Assembly (NCBI RefSeq): GCF_017639205.1 | Contig: NZ_CP071139.1 | Coordinates: 5,207,501-5,271,500, forward strand | Reading direction: 5' to 3' | Source: Streptomyces nojiriensis | Lineage (GTDB): Bacteria; Actinomycetota; Actinomycetes; Streptomycetales; Streptomycetaceae | Length of the DNA stretch: 64,000 nt | Shown here: positions 53,369 through 60,415 of the stretch, in pieces | How the letters are laid out: each line of letters begins with the position of its first letter | Position numbering within the stretch: the first letter of the stretch is position 1 | Translations under genes and position numbers: made by a program | Notes under the pieces: generated by a model | Databases searched by the model: none | The model's input: only the letters and a program-made list of their open reading frames with translations | What the model was told of the DNA's origin: nothing

Positions 53369-53404
53369 TTGACCGAGGGATTGGTCTGGACCAAAGATTG
53401 CCGC
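53369..53404 (+). promoter_or_regulatory. candidate leaderless promoter of deacetylase gene
   Basis: TTGACC (53369-53374) and AAAGAT (53393-53398) with 18-nt spacing place the transcript start at or next to the ATG at 53405. No Shine-Dalgarno is present, consistent with a leaderless mRNA. Confidence 0.5.
53381..53394. promoter_or_regulatory. DasR-like operator (dre)
   Basis: TTGGTC-TG-GACCAA matches the TGGTCTAGACCA core recognised by the GntR-family GlcNAc regulator DasR except at one central base. It lies in the spacer of the promoter of the polysaccharide deacetylase gene. Confidence 0.72.
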
Positions 53405-54214
53405 ATGTGGAGATCCCGCGTGCTAACCGCCGCGCTCGCGTCGTTGTCGCTCGCCCTCGGGGCCGTCGGGTCCGCCCAGGCGAAGGTGGGGCTGCCGCCC
53501 GTCGTGTCGCATGTGCCGACCCGGGAGAAGGTCGTCTTCATCACCGTCGACGACGGCTGGAACCACGATCCGGCCGCGGCCCGGATCCTGCTGGAGAAAC
53601 GGGTGCCCGCCGCGCTCTTCCTGCTGCCCGGGGCGACCTCGTACGACACCGGGTACTTCACCCGGCTCACGGAGGAAGGGCGGGTCACCGTCGAGAACCA
53701 CACCGTCGATCACCCGGACCTCACGACGCTCGACGCGGCCGGCCGGGACGCCGAGGTGTGCGGGGCCGGGGAGCAGCTCCAGGCGGTCTTCGGGCGGACG
53801 CCGAAGCTGCTGCGGCCGCCCTACGGGGCGGTGAACGACGATGTGCGGCTCGCGGCCAAGGCGTGCGGGGTGAAGGCGCTGGTCACCTGGACGCACGACT
53901 TCACCACCTGGGGCGAGACGCCGCCCGCGCCGCGGCTGCAGGCCGGGGACATCGTGCTGCTGCACTTCACGCCGACGCTGGCGGCGGACCTGCAGCGGGC
54001 CCTGGACGCGGCGAGGGCCGCCGGGCTGAAGCCGGCGGCCCTCATGCCGCACCTGAAGGCGGCGGGGGAAGGGGGTGTCTTGTCGATCAGGGCGGATCAG
54101 GGAGCGGGGTCTGGTGCCGTGTATCGCAAGGCGGACGAGGGAGGCGACGCGGAGCGTCGCCGACCGAGGACAACGCGGCGAGGCGCGGCACCAGGGCCCG
54201 CGAGCCCGGCCTGA
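53405..54214 (+). CDS. secreted polysaccharide deacetylase (CE4)
   Basis: 269 aa. Signal peptide (cleavage near AQA, 24-26). NodB-type motifs: FITVDDGWNHD (catalytic Asp and metal Asp), NHTVDHPDL (metal His pair), RPPYGAVNDDV, then WTHDFTTWG and IVLLHFTP. It removes N-acetyl groups from chitin oligomers or peptidoglycan outside the cell. The last ~48 residues (from about 222) are basic and encoded by a palindromic repeat, so the native C-terminus was probably replaced. A DasR-like operator overlaps its promoter. Confidence 0.88.
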   Translation: MWRSRVLTAALASLSLALGAVGSAQAKVGLPPVVSHVPTREKVVFITVDDGWNHDPAAARILLEKRVPAALFLLPGATSYDTGYFTRLTEEGRVTVENHTVDHPDLTTLDAAGRDAEVCGAGEQLQAVFGRTPKLLRPPYGAVNDDVRLAAKACGVKALVTWTHDFTTWGETPPAPRLQAGDIVLLHFTPTLAADLQRALDAARAAGLKPAALMPHLKAAGEGGVLSIRADQGAGSGAVYRKADEGGDAERRRPRTTRRGAAPGPASPA

Positions 54215-54231
54215 TCGGCAAGACACCCCCT
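54070..54231. mobile_element. MITE-like palindromic element
   Basis: 162 bp flanked by 22-bp inverted ends (21 of 22 match; left end begins agggggtgtcttg). The interior also folds on itself around GGCGACGC-GGA-GCGTCGCC. It encodes no protein of its own. It forms the 3' end of the deacetylase gene and its right end supplies part of the SDR gene stop codon. No flanking target duplication was seen. Confidence 0.65.
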
Positions 54232-54994
54232 AGAGCTCGCGGTGGACCTTGGTGTTCGAGGCCTGGGCGCGGGGGCGGACCACGAGGAGGTCGATGTTGA
54301 CGTGGCTGGGGCGGGTCACCGCCCAGGTGATGGTGTCGGCCACGTCGTCGGCGGACAGGGGTTCCGCGACGCCCGCGTAGACCTTCTCGGCCTTCTCGGC
54401 GTCGCCGCGGAACCGGGTCTTCGCGAACTCCTCGGTCTTGACCATGCCCGGGGCGATCTCGATGACGCGTACGGGCTGGCCGACGATCTCCAGGCGCAGG
54501 GTCTCGGCGAGGACGCGGGCGCCGTTCTTGGCGGCGACGTAGCCGGCTCCGCCCTCGTACGTGGAGTGGCCGGCGGTGGAGGAGAGGACCACGACCGTGC
54601 CGTCGCCGGAGGCGGTGAGGGCGGGCAGCAGGGCCTGGGTGACGTGGAGCGTGCCGATGACGTTGACCTCGTACATCGTGCGCCAGTCGGCGGGGTCGCC
54701 GGTGGCGACGGGCTCGGCTCCGATGGCGCCGCCCGCGTTGTTGACGAGGACGTCACAGCGGTCCAGGGAGGCGGCGAAGGCGTCGACGGCGGTGCGGTCG
54801 GTGACGTCGAGGGCGTACGCGGTGGCCTGGTGGCCGGCTGCGGTGAGCTCGGCGGCGAGGGCCTCGATGCGGTCCTTGCGGCGGGCGGTGAGGGCGACGT
54901 GGTAGCCGGCTGCGGCGAGCTGCCGGGCGGTGGCCGCGCCGATGCCGCTGCTCGCGCCGGTGACTACGGCGGTTCGGGTGGCGGCCGTGCTCAT
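54230..54994 (-). CDS. SDR family NAD(P)-dependent oxidoreductase
   Basis: 254 aa classical short-chain dehydrogenase (YdfG-like): cofactor site VVTGASSGIGAATARQLA, NNAG, catalytic Ser (VVLSSTAG) and YVAAK. An Arg-Arg after strand 2 (LTARRKDR) suggests NADPH. Substrate unknown. ATG 54994 after GAGGAG. Its stop lies at the edge of the MITE-like element. Confidence 0.92.
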   Translation of the reverse strand: MSTAATRTAVVTGASSGIGAATARQLAAAGYHVALTARRKDRIEALAAELTAAGHQATAYALDVTDRTAVDAFAASLDRCDVLVNNAGGAIGAEPVATGDPADWRTMYEVNVIGTLHVTQALLPALTASGDGTVVVLSSTAGHSTYEGGAGYVAAKNGARVLAETLRLEIVGQPVRVIEIAPGMVKTEEFAKTRFRGDAEKAEKVYAGVAEPLSADDVADTITWAVTRPSHVNIDLLVVRPRAQASNTKVHREL

Positions 54995-55254
54995 GTGCGG
55001 GCTCCTCGGTCGTTCGTACGGGCGATTACCCGCCAGCATAGGCGTGGGTCGGGGGGCCGCGCGGGGTGCGCGTGATCACGGCTGCCGCCGTACGGGCCGA
55101 GGGTGATCGGCCCGGCGCCGATCCGGGCCCGGCCCTTGTGTGCGGGGGCCCTGCCGTGCGCACGGCAGATGGGGGTGGACGCGCCCTCGTCCGTGTGATG
55201 GTCCGACCGGTCGGGGTCGCCGGTGGCTAGCCTCCGCGCGAGGAGGTGGTGTCG

Positions 55255-55776
55255 GTGCGCCGTGGTGCCGTACGAAGTGTGGTGGTGGCGGGTTTGCTGG
55301 CGCTCGGCGCGGGTGTCCCCGGGTCGGCCCAGGCGTCGGCCCAGGCGTCGGTGCAGGCACCGGTCCGGGCGCCGGTGCCGGAGTGGGACGGGCCGGAGGC
55401 CGATGTGGCCTACCACGGCCGGGTGGCCCTGTCGGGGACGCGGCTGCGGATCTGGCTGGTCCCGGAGAACGACGGGCCCGCCGCGCTGCCGAACGCGACG
55501 GTGCGGGTGCGGCTGTCGGCGGAGCTCGCGGACCGGCAGGAGCTGGCGGAGGGCTGCGCGCGGGCGGGTCTGCGCGAGGTGGTGTGCGAGACGGGGCCGC
55601 TGCCGCTGCACGGGCGGGGGCGGCACATCGGGCTGCTGCTGGAGCTGCGGGACCGGGAGCCGGAGGTGGCGGTGCGGGTCGACACGTGGTGGAACGGCGG
55701 TGCGACGGACCGCAACCGCACCAACAACGAGCACGTGGTGCTCGCGCTGGACACGGGAGACGCCTACGCGTTCTAG
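55255..55776 (+). CDS. small secreted protein, DUF11/CARDB-like
   Basis: 173 aa. Signal peptide ends near AQA (about 24-26); repeated AQAS(A/V)QA follows. The mature part is one beta-sandwich (RLRIWLVPENDGPAALPNATVRVRLSAEL ... LLLELRDREPEVAVRVDTWWNGGATDRNRTNNEHVVLALD), resembling DUF11/CARDB surface domains, with a Cys pair (GCARAG, VVCETG). Role unknown. GAGGAGG 8 nt before GTG 55255. Confidence 0.75.
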   Translation: MRRGAVRSVVVAGLLALGAGVPGSAQASAQASVQAPVRAPVPEWDGPEADVAYHGRVALSGTRLRIWLVPENDGPAALPNATVRVRLSAELADRQELAEGCARAGLREVVCETGPLPLHGRGRHIGLLLELRDREPEVAVRVDTWWNGGATDRNRTNNEHVVLALDTGDAYAF

Positions 55777-55804
55777 GCCGTCGTGTGACCGCCCGCCCGG
55801 TGGC

Positions 55805-56533
55805 TCAGGCCGTGCCGAACTCCACGAGGGCCTCGTCGACGATCCGTTCCAGGCGGGCGTGGTGGGCGCCGCGCCAGTAGACGCGCTCGCACTCGGTGCA
55901 CTGCGCGAACACGTCGTAGGAGCGGTGCGTGCCGTCTTCCAGGCGGTCGCCGACGCTCTCCTTGTCGGCCTCGTGGAGCGGGCCGTTGCAGGCGGTGCAG
56001 CGGGTCCACGGCGCGAGGGCGGGCGCGAACCGGCCGAGTACGTCGCGCAGTTGCTCGTCGGGGTTGTCGCTGTAGATGTACGCGCCGGCGAACAGCTCGC
56101 GGCGGCGCAGCAGTCCGCGGTCGCGGGAGAGCAGGACGCGCCGTTCGGCCGCGGAGCGGGTGGCGAGGGCGGGGTCGCCGATGTCCTCGTTCTCGTAGGC
56201 GGCGTCGACGCCGAGCAGGCGCAGGCGGCGGGCGAGGGTGCCGAGGTGGACGTCGAGGAGGAAGCGGAGCGGGGCGCCGGGGATCTGCTGGGGCCGCTCG
56301 ACGCCGTACACCTCGACGTTCTGGCCGTCCTGGGGCACGTAGGAGACGGGTACCTCGTGGCCGTCGACGAGGAGGCGGCCGACCTCGGTGAGCGGGACGC
56401 CGGCCGATTCGACGACGTGGCCGAGGCTGGAGGCGCCGTCGGTCGCGGTCGGTACGCGGTCCGCGCGCCGGCTGGGCGGGGCGAAGAGGCGCAGTTCGGG
56501 GGCGAGGGTGAGCTGAATGCCGGGTCCGTTCAC
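55805..56533 (-). CDS. Mut7-C ubiquitin/RNAse domain protein
   Basis: 242 aa. N-terminal ubiquitin-like Mut7-C domain (about 1-85, VGRLLVDGHEVPVSYVPQDGQNVEVYGV) and C-terminal Mut7-C PIN-like nuclease domain (FLLDVHLGTLARRLRLLGVDAAYEN; LLSRDRGLL) with a CTAC...CTEC zinc ribbon. Expected to be a ribonuclease involved in RNA turnover; substrate unknown. GTG 56533 chosen; no strong Shine-Dalgarno. Confidence 0.88.
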   Translation of the reverse strand: MNGPGIQLTLAPELRLFAPPSRRADRVPTATDGASSLGHVVESAGVPLTEVGRLLVDGHEVPVSYVPQDGQNVEVYGVERPQQIPGAPLRFLLDVHLGTLARRLRLLGVDAAYENEDIGDPALATRSAAERRVLLSRDRGLLRRRELFAGAYIYSDNPDEQLRDVLGRFAPALAPWTRCTACNGPLHEADKESVGDRLEDGTHRSYDVFAQCTECERVYWRGAHHARLERIVDEALVEFGTA

Positions 56534-56574
56534 CCGCTCAGCATGCCATTTCCGGGGTGGTGGCCGCGGCCGAA

Positions 56575-56991
56575 TTATGAGGTCGCGGTGGCCTGGTCGT
56601 AGGTGTCGCGGTGGGTGCTGACCTCGTCGAAGTGGTTCTCGGCCCAGAGCTTCACGGAGGACAGGAGGCAGCCGAGGCTGCTGCCGAGATCGGTGAGCCG
56701 GTAGTCGACGCGGGCGGGGACGGTGGGGGTGACGGTGCGCGTGACGAGGCCGTCGCGTTCGAGGGAGCGGAGGGTCTGGGTGAGCATCTTCTGGCTGACG
56801 CCGGGGATCTTGCGGCCGAGGTCGCTGTAGCGCATGGAGCGGTTCTCGGCCTGGCCGAGGGCGCTGACGATGAGGCCGACCCACTTGTCGCTGATGCGGG
56901 CCAGGAGCTGGCTGGTGGGGCACTCCTTGAGGAAGGCGTCGTAGGCGGTACGGGCTTCCTCGCGGCGGGCCGCGGCGGTGCTGGTGGCCAT
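56575..56991 (-). CDS. HxlR family transcriptional regulator
   Basis: 138 aa winged helix: CPTSQLLARISDKWVGLIVSALGQ, RYSDLGRKIPGVSQKMLTQTLRSLERDGLVTRTV, VDYRLTDLGSSL. A Cys near the N-terminus (ECPTSQ) matches the redox-sensing Cys of many HxlR proteins. Divergent from an oxidoreductase it probably controls through the inverted repeats between them. Confidence 0.93.
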   Translation of the reverse strand: MATSTAAARREEARTAYDAFLKECPTSQLLARISDKWVGLIVSALGQAENRSMRYSDLGRKIPGVSQKMLTQTLRSLERDGLVTRTVTPTVPARVDYRLTDLGSSLGCLLSSVKLWAENHFDEVSTHRDTYDQATATS

Positions 56992-57013
56992 GGGTGCCCC
57001 ACTTCCGGGTCGG

Positions 57014-57057
57014 GTACGCACCTTCGAGTGCGTACTTACGAAAAGAGAGTACCTCTC
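57014..57057. promoter_or_regulatory. inverted repeats in HxlR/oxidoreductase intergenic region
   Basis: GTACGCAC-N6-GTGCGTAC (57014-57035) and GAGAG-TAC-CTCTC (57045-57057), with a TACT-N11-AGTA dyad across both, resemble HxlR/YodB-type sites. They lie just before the HxlR start. Confidence 0.55.
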
Positions 57058-57130
57058 CTTAAGTTAGTGCTCATCAGGAACGCGAGAACACGCGATCGAA
57101 CGAGCGCATCGGTGAACGGGAGAGATGAAG

Positions 57131-58042
57131 ATGAGCGAGCAGACGATGCTGGCGGCCGTGGTGACCGGGTTCGGCGGCCCGGAGCGGGTCGAACTGGCCG
57201 AGGTCCCGGCGCCCCGCCCCGCGGCCGGCCAGCTCCGAATCAAGGTCACCGCAGCCGGGCTCAACCCGGTGGACGGCGCGGTCGTCGCCGGGGTCTTCGG
57301 CGGCGCCGGGCAGCGGCTCGGCCTCGGCTGGGACGTGTCCGGGGAGATCGACGAGATCGGCGCCGGGGTGACCGGCCGGCGCATCGGCGACCGGGTCGTG
57401 GGCCTGCACTACGGGCAGCTGAAGCCGCTGGGCACGCACGCGCAGTACGCGGTCCTCGACGCCACCGCCGTCGCGTCCGCCCCGGCCACCGTGGACGCGG
57501 TGACCGCGGCCGGGCTCCCGCTCGCCGGCCTCACCGCCGCTCGCGCCGTGGACCTGCTGGGGCTCGCCCCCGGCTCCTCGGTGCTGATCACCGGAGCCGC
57601 GGGCGTCGTCGGCGGCCTGGCCGTCCAGCTCGCCGTGCGGGCCGGCCTGGTGGTGACGGCCCTGGCGGGCGCCGAGGACGAGGAGCTCGTACGGTCCCTG
57701 GGCGCGACCGGGTTCGTCCCGCGCGGCGCGGTGCCGGCCGGGCCCGTGGACGGAGTCCTGGACGCGGCGGTACTGGGCGGGGCCGCGCTGGGCGCCGTGC
57801 GTGACGGCGGGGTCTACGTGGGCCTGATCCCGAACCACGCCCCGGCCGCGGAGCGCGGTGTGCGGGTGGTCGAGCAGGAGGTCGCGGCGGACGGGGCGCA
57901 CCTGGCCCGCCTGGTGGCCCTGGTCGACGAGGGCGCGCTGACCCTGCGGGTCGCGGACACCTTCCCGCTCGGCGAGGCCGCCAAGGCCCACGCCCACCTG
58001 GCGACGCCCGGGGTCCGCGGCCGCATCATCCTGACGGTGTGA
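57131..58042 (+). CDS. NADP-dependent quinone-oxidoreductase-like protein (MDR)
   Basis: 303 aa. GroES-like N-terminus (VTGFGGPERVELAEVPAPRPAAGQLRIKVTAAGLNPVDGAV) and Rossmann domain (SVLITGAAGVVGGLAVQLAVRAG) of the zinc-free quinone reductase branch. Probably reduces quinones or enals under stress, controlled by HxlR. GGGAGA 7 nt before ATG 57131; ATG 57125 lies too close. Its 3' end overlaps the convergent GNAT gene by 17 nt. Confidence 0.9.
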   Translation: MSEQTMLAAVVTGFGGPERVELAEVPAPRPAAGQLRIKVTAAGLNPVDGAVVAGVFGGAGQRLGLGWDVSGEIDEIGAGVTGRRIGDRVVGLHYGQLKPLGTHAQYAVLDATAVASAPATVDAVTAAGLPLAGLTAARAVDLLGLAPGSSVLITGAAGVVGGLAVQLAVRAGLVVTALAGAEDEELVRSLGATGFVPRGAVPAGPVDGVLDAAVLGGAALGAVRDGGVYVGLIPNHAPAAERGVRVVEQEVAADGAHLARLVALVDEGALTLRVADTFPLGEAAKAHAHLATPGVRGRIILTV

Positions 58043-58592
58043 GGCCGCCTTGCGGACGCCCCACCCGGTAGCGCCAGTCGCAGCTCGGGTGGGGCACGCC
58101 GGGCGGGTACTCGAAGTCGACGTCGCCCAGGTAGGTGAAGCCGGCCCGCCGGCACACCGCGTTGGACGCCGGGTGGTCGGTGCCGGGGAAGGCGTGGACG
58201 CTGTCGCGGGTGCCGTGGGCGCGGACGTACGCCAGGAGCTCCGTGAGCGCCGCCACGGCCAGCCCGTGTCCCTGGAACTCGGGCAGGATGCCCCAGCCGG
58301 ACTCGTAGACCGGCTCGCCCTGCCACTCGCGCTCCCAGAAGCCGACGGATCCGACGCTCTCGGTGCGTCCGCCGCCGTCGGCGCCCTCCCCGGCCGGGCT
58401 CCACACGACGCGGAACATCCGGCCGGCGGCCGGCTCCCGCGCGCTCAGGGCCTCGTAGCGCCGCTGCCGGTCGACGAGCTTCGCGACCGGCTCCGGGCCG
58501 CCCAGGAACCGGGTCATGGCGGGCTCGTTCTTGCGCTCCAGCAGCCAGAAGTCCCCGGCGGACCAGGGCTCCAGTCGTACGTGAGTCTGCAT
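58026..58592 (-). CDS. GNAT family N-acetyltransferase
   Basis: 188 aa. RimJ-like plan: VRLEPWSAGDFWLLERKN, ESGWGILPEFQGHGLAVAALTELLAYV (acetyl-CoA pyrophosphate loop) and HPASNAVCRRAGFTYLGDVDFEY. Substrate unknown. 3' end overlaps the preceding convergent gene. Confidence 0.88.
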   Translation of the reverse strand: MQTHVRLEPWSAGDFWLLERKNEPAMTRFLGGPEPVAKLVDRQRRYEALSAREPAAGRMFRVVWSPAGEGADGGGRTESVGSVGFWEREWQGEPVYESGWGILPEFQGHGLAVAALTELLAYVRAHGTRDSVHAFPGTDHPASNAVCRRAGFTYLGDVDFEYPPGVPHPSCDWRYRVGRPQGGLTPSG

Positions 58593-59008
58593 CGGGCCAC
58601 CCTACGGAGGCGCGCGCGGCCCCTCCACGGGTTTCGGCCTCCGCGGCGTGGCGCGGGTCGTGAACGCGTCGATTTTCAGGGCGTGTTCGGGGTTTTTCCG
58701 GACCGTGTGCGTCCGGGTGGTGCGGCTCCGCCGGCGCTTCGCCGCCCCGTCCCGGCGTCCGTGGGGCTGACCTGCGCCGACCCCCATTTCCGAGGCGGGT
58801 GGCGGTGGGCCGGAATGGTGGATTCGCGTAGCGGGCACCGATCGGTGAATGATCAATTCCAATCACCAACAGCCCCTCGGGTAAAGAGAATTGACCTTTT
58901 GTTTCCGGTGGGCGTGGCCTAGCCTGATGTCAGCCGACCGGGGGGAAGGGCTTCGGCTGCCCTGCCCTCTCACTGCATCAGTCACCACCCGACGAGGGGG
59001 AGTCACGA
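58593..59008. other. GNAT/I36-like intergenic region, no gene seen
   Basis: 416 bp without a supportable coding sequence. The left part is GC-rich with short hairpins (e.g. around 58700-58790). The right part is AT-richer and carries TTGACC (58891-58896) and TAGCCT (58920-58925), spaced 23 nt, too far for one normal promoter, so the exact promoter of the I36-like gene is not resolved. Confidence 0.6.
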
Positions 59009-59392
59009 GTGCTCAGTAAGAGGATTTCGGCCGGATTCATCGCGATGGCGGCCGTGGCCGGCGTCATCGCCGCGGCACCGTCCGCAGCGGCCGTGGACCG
59101 TACGTGTTACGACGGCAACTTCTGCATCTACAAGGACAGCAACTACAGCACCGACAACTCGATGTACCGGACGAAGTACGAGTCCGCCCGCTGGGACATC
59201 GACATGCCGGCCGTCTACGAGAACGACAGCTCCTGGTGGAACCGGCGCGGACAGTCGTCCAAGACCTACGGCGGTCGCTGGATGACGTGGGGCGTGGAGA
59301 TCTGCCTCGTCCCCGGCGGTTCCGTGAACTACTACTGGGACGCCAACGACGACGGCGCGAGCAACACCCTGAACGACGGCAACAGCTGCTGA
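59009..59392 (+). CDS. peptidase inhibitor family I36-like secreted protein (module 2)
   Basis: 127 aa. Signal peptide (cleavage near SAAA, about 28), then CYDGNFCIYKDSNYS, the Cys-x4-Phe-Cys-x-Tyr start of I36 (SMPI-like) inhibitors, DMPAVYENDSSWWNRRG and two later Cys (EICLVPG, terminal C). Likely a disulfide-stabilised beta protein, possibly a metalloprotease inhibitor or bacteriocin-like effector. GTG 59009 after GAGGGGGAG. First gene of module 2, separated from the rest by a hairpin. Confidence 0.82.
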   Translation: MLSKRISAGFIAMAAVAGVIAAAPSAAAVDRTCYDGNFCIYKDSNYSTDNSMYRTKYESARWDIDMPAVYENDSSWWNRRGQSSKTYGGRWMTWGVEICLVPGGSVNYYWDANDDGASNTLNDGNSC

Positions 59393-59404
59393 TCACCGCC
59401 TGAA

Positions 59405-59440
59405 GGCCGGGCCGCCCCCGCGTCGCGGGGCGGCCCGGCC
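59405..59440 (+). terminator. hairpin between I36-like gene and lipoprotein gene (module 2)
   Basis: 14-bp perfect stem GGCCGGGCCGCCCC / complement around a short GC loop, 12 nt after the I36-like stop. The next gene starts 24 nt later on the same strand, so this is likely a partial terminator. Confidence 0.72.
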
Positions 59441-59463
59441 GCACCTTCAAGAGGACACGGACA

Positions 59464-60408
59464 TTGAAGAAGCGCACCCGGTGTATGACGGCGATCGCGG
59501 TGACGGTGCTGCTGGGCGCGGCCGCCTCCGCCTGTTCGGAGGAAGCCCCGCGGGACTTGGAGACGGCCCGCAGGGCGCAGACGGCCCTCGACAGTGCCAA
59601 CGCGGCGCTGGACCAGGAGCGTGACGCGGAGACCAAGCTGATCCGCAAGTGCATGAACGACAAGGGCTTCAAGGTCTTCCCCGCGAGCGGCACCGCCACC
59701 AACAGCGGCAAGAAGCGGAGCGAGGACCTCTCCCCGTCGGCCGAGACCGCGCGCACCGTGGGCTACGGGGCGGACCCGCGCCGGTCGGACAACCAGAAGG
59801 CCCAGGAGGGCCTGGACGACTTCGACGCGCTGCCCGAGGACGTCAAGCGGGCCCACAGCATGGCCATGGACGGGTACGTCGACAAGCCCGAGGGCGGCGT
59901 GGAGTTCGACTTCGGCGGCGGCAAGGTCATGGTGCCGTCGAAAGGCTGCCGCGGTGAAACGCTCAAGGCCGTGTACGGGGACGTGAAGGAATACCTCCGT
60001 CTCAACTGGACGGTCTACAACAGCGTCAAGCAGAACAGCGCGCATATCCTCGCCGATGACGACGGATATCAGAAGGCGCTCTCCGAGTGGGCCTCCTGCA
60101 TGAAGTCCGGCGGATATCCGGAAATTCCGACTCCGGAGAAGGCCAGGGAATCGGCGCTCTCGCATTACGCGAATATTCCCGACGGTGACACCGCGGCGCT
60201 CGACAACGCCCAGCGCGCCGAGATCAAGCAGGCCACGACCGATGCCGAGTGCGGCACGAAGGCCGGTCTCAACACGAAGGCGCGGGAGGCCAAGAGCAAG
60301 GCCTCGGCCGCTTCGCTGGTGAAGCACGAAGCGGAGATCACGGCGTGGCTGGAACTCATCACGAAGGCCAAGGGCAAGGCCCAGGATCTACTGCGAGAGA
60401 CGTCCTAA
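59464..60408 (+). CDS. lipoprotein with CM-x3-G motifs (module 2)
   Basis: 314 aa. Signal peptide with lipobox AASAC (Cys24). IRKCMNDKGFKVFP, ASCMKSGGYPEIPTP and DAECGTKAGL repeat the Cys motifs of the module 1 lipoproteins at 32804 and 34441. TTG 59464 with GAGGA 8 nt upstream. It lies between the I36-like gene and the adaptor/ABC genes. Confidence 0.8.
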   Translation: MKKRTRCMTAIAVTVLLGAAASACSEEAPRDLETARRAQTALDSANAALDQERDAETKLIRKCMNDKGFKVFPASGTATNSGKKRSEDLSPSAETARTVGYGADPRRSDNQKAQEGLDDFDALPEDVKRAHSMAMDGYVDKPEGGVEFDFGGGKVMVPSKGCRGETLKAVYGDVKEYLRLNWTVYNSVKQNSAHILADDDGYQKALSEWASCMKSGGYPEIPTPEKARESALSHYANIPDGDTAALDNAQRAEIKQATTDAECGTKAGLNTKAREAKSKASAASLVKHEAEITAWLELITKAKGKAQDLLRETS

Positions 60409-60415
60409 TACTGTC

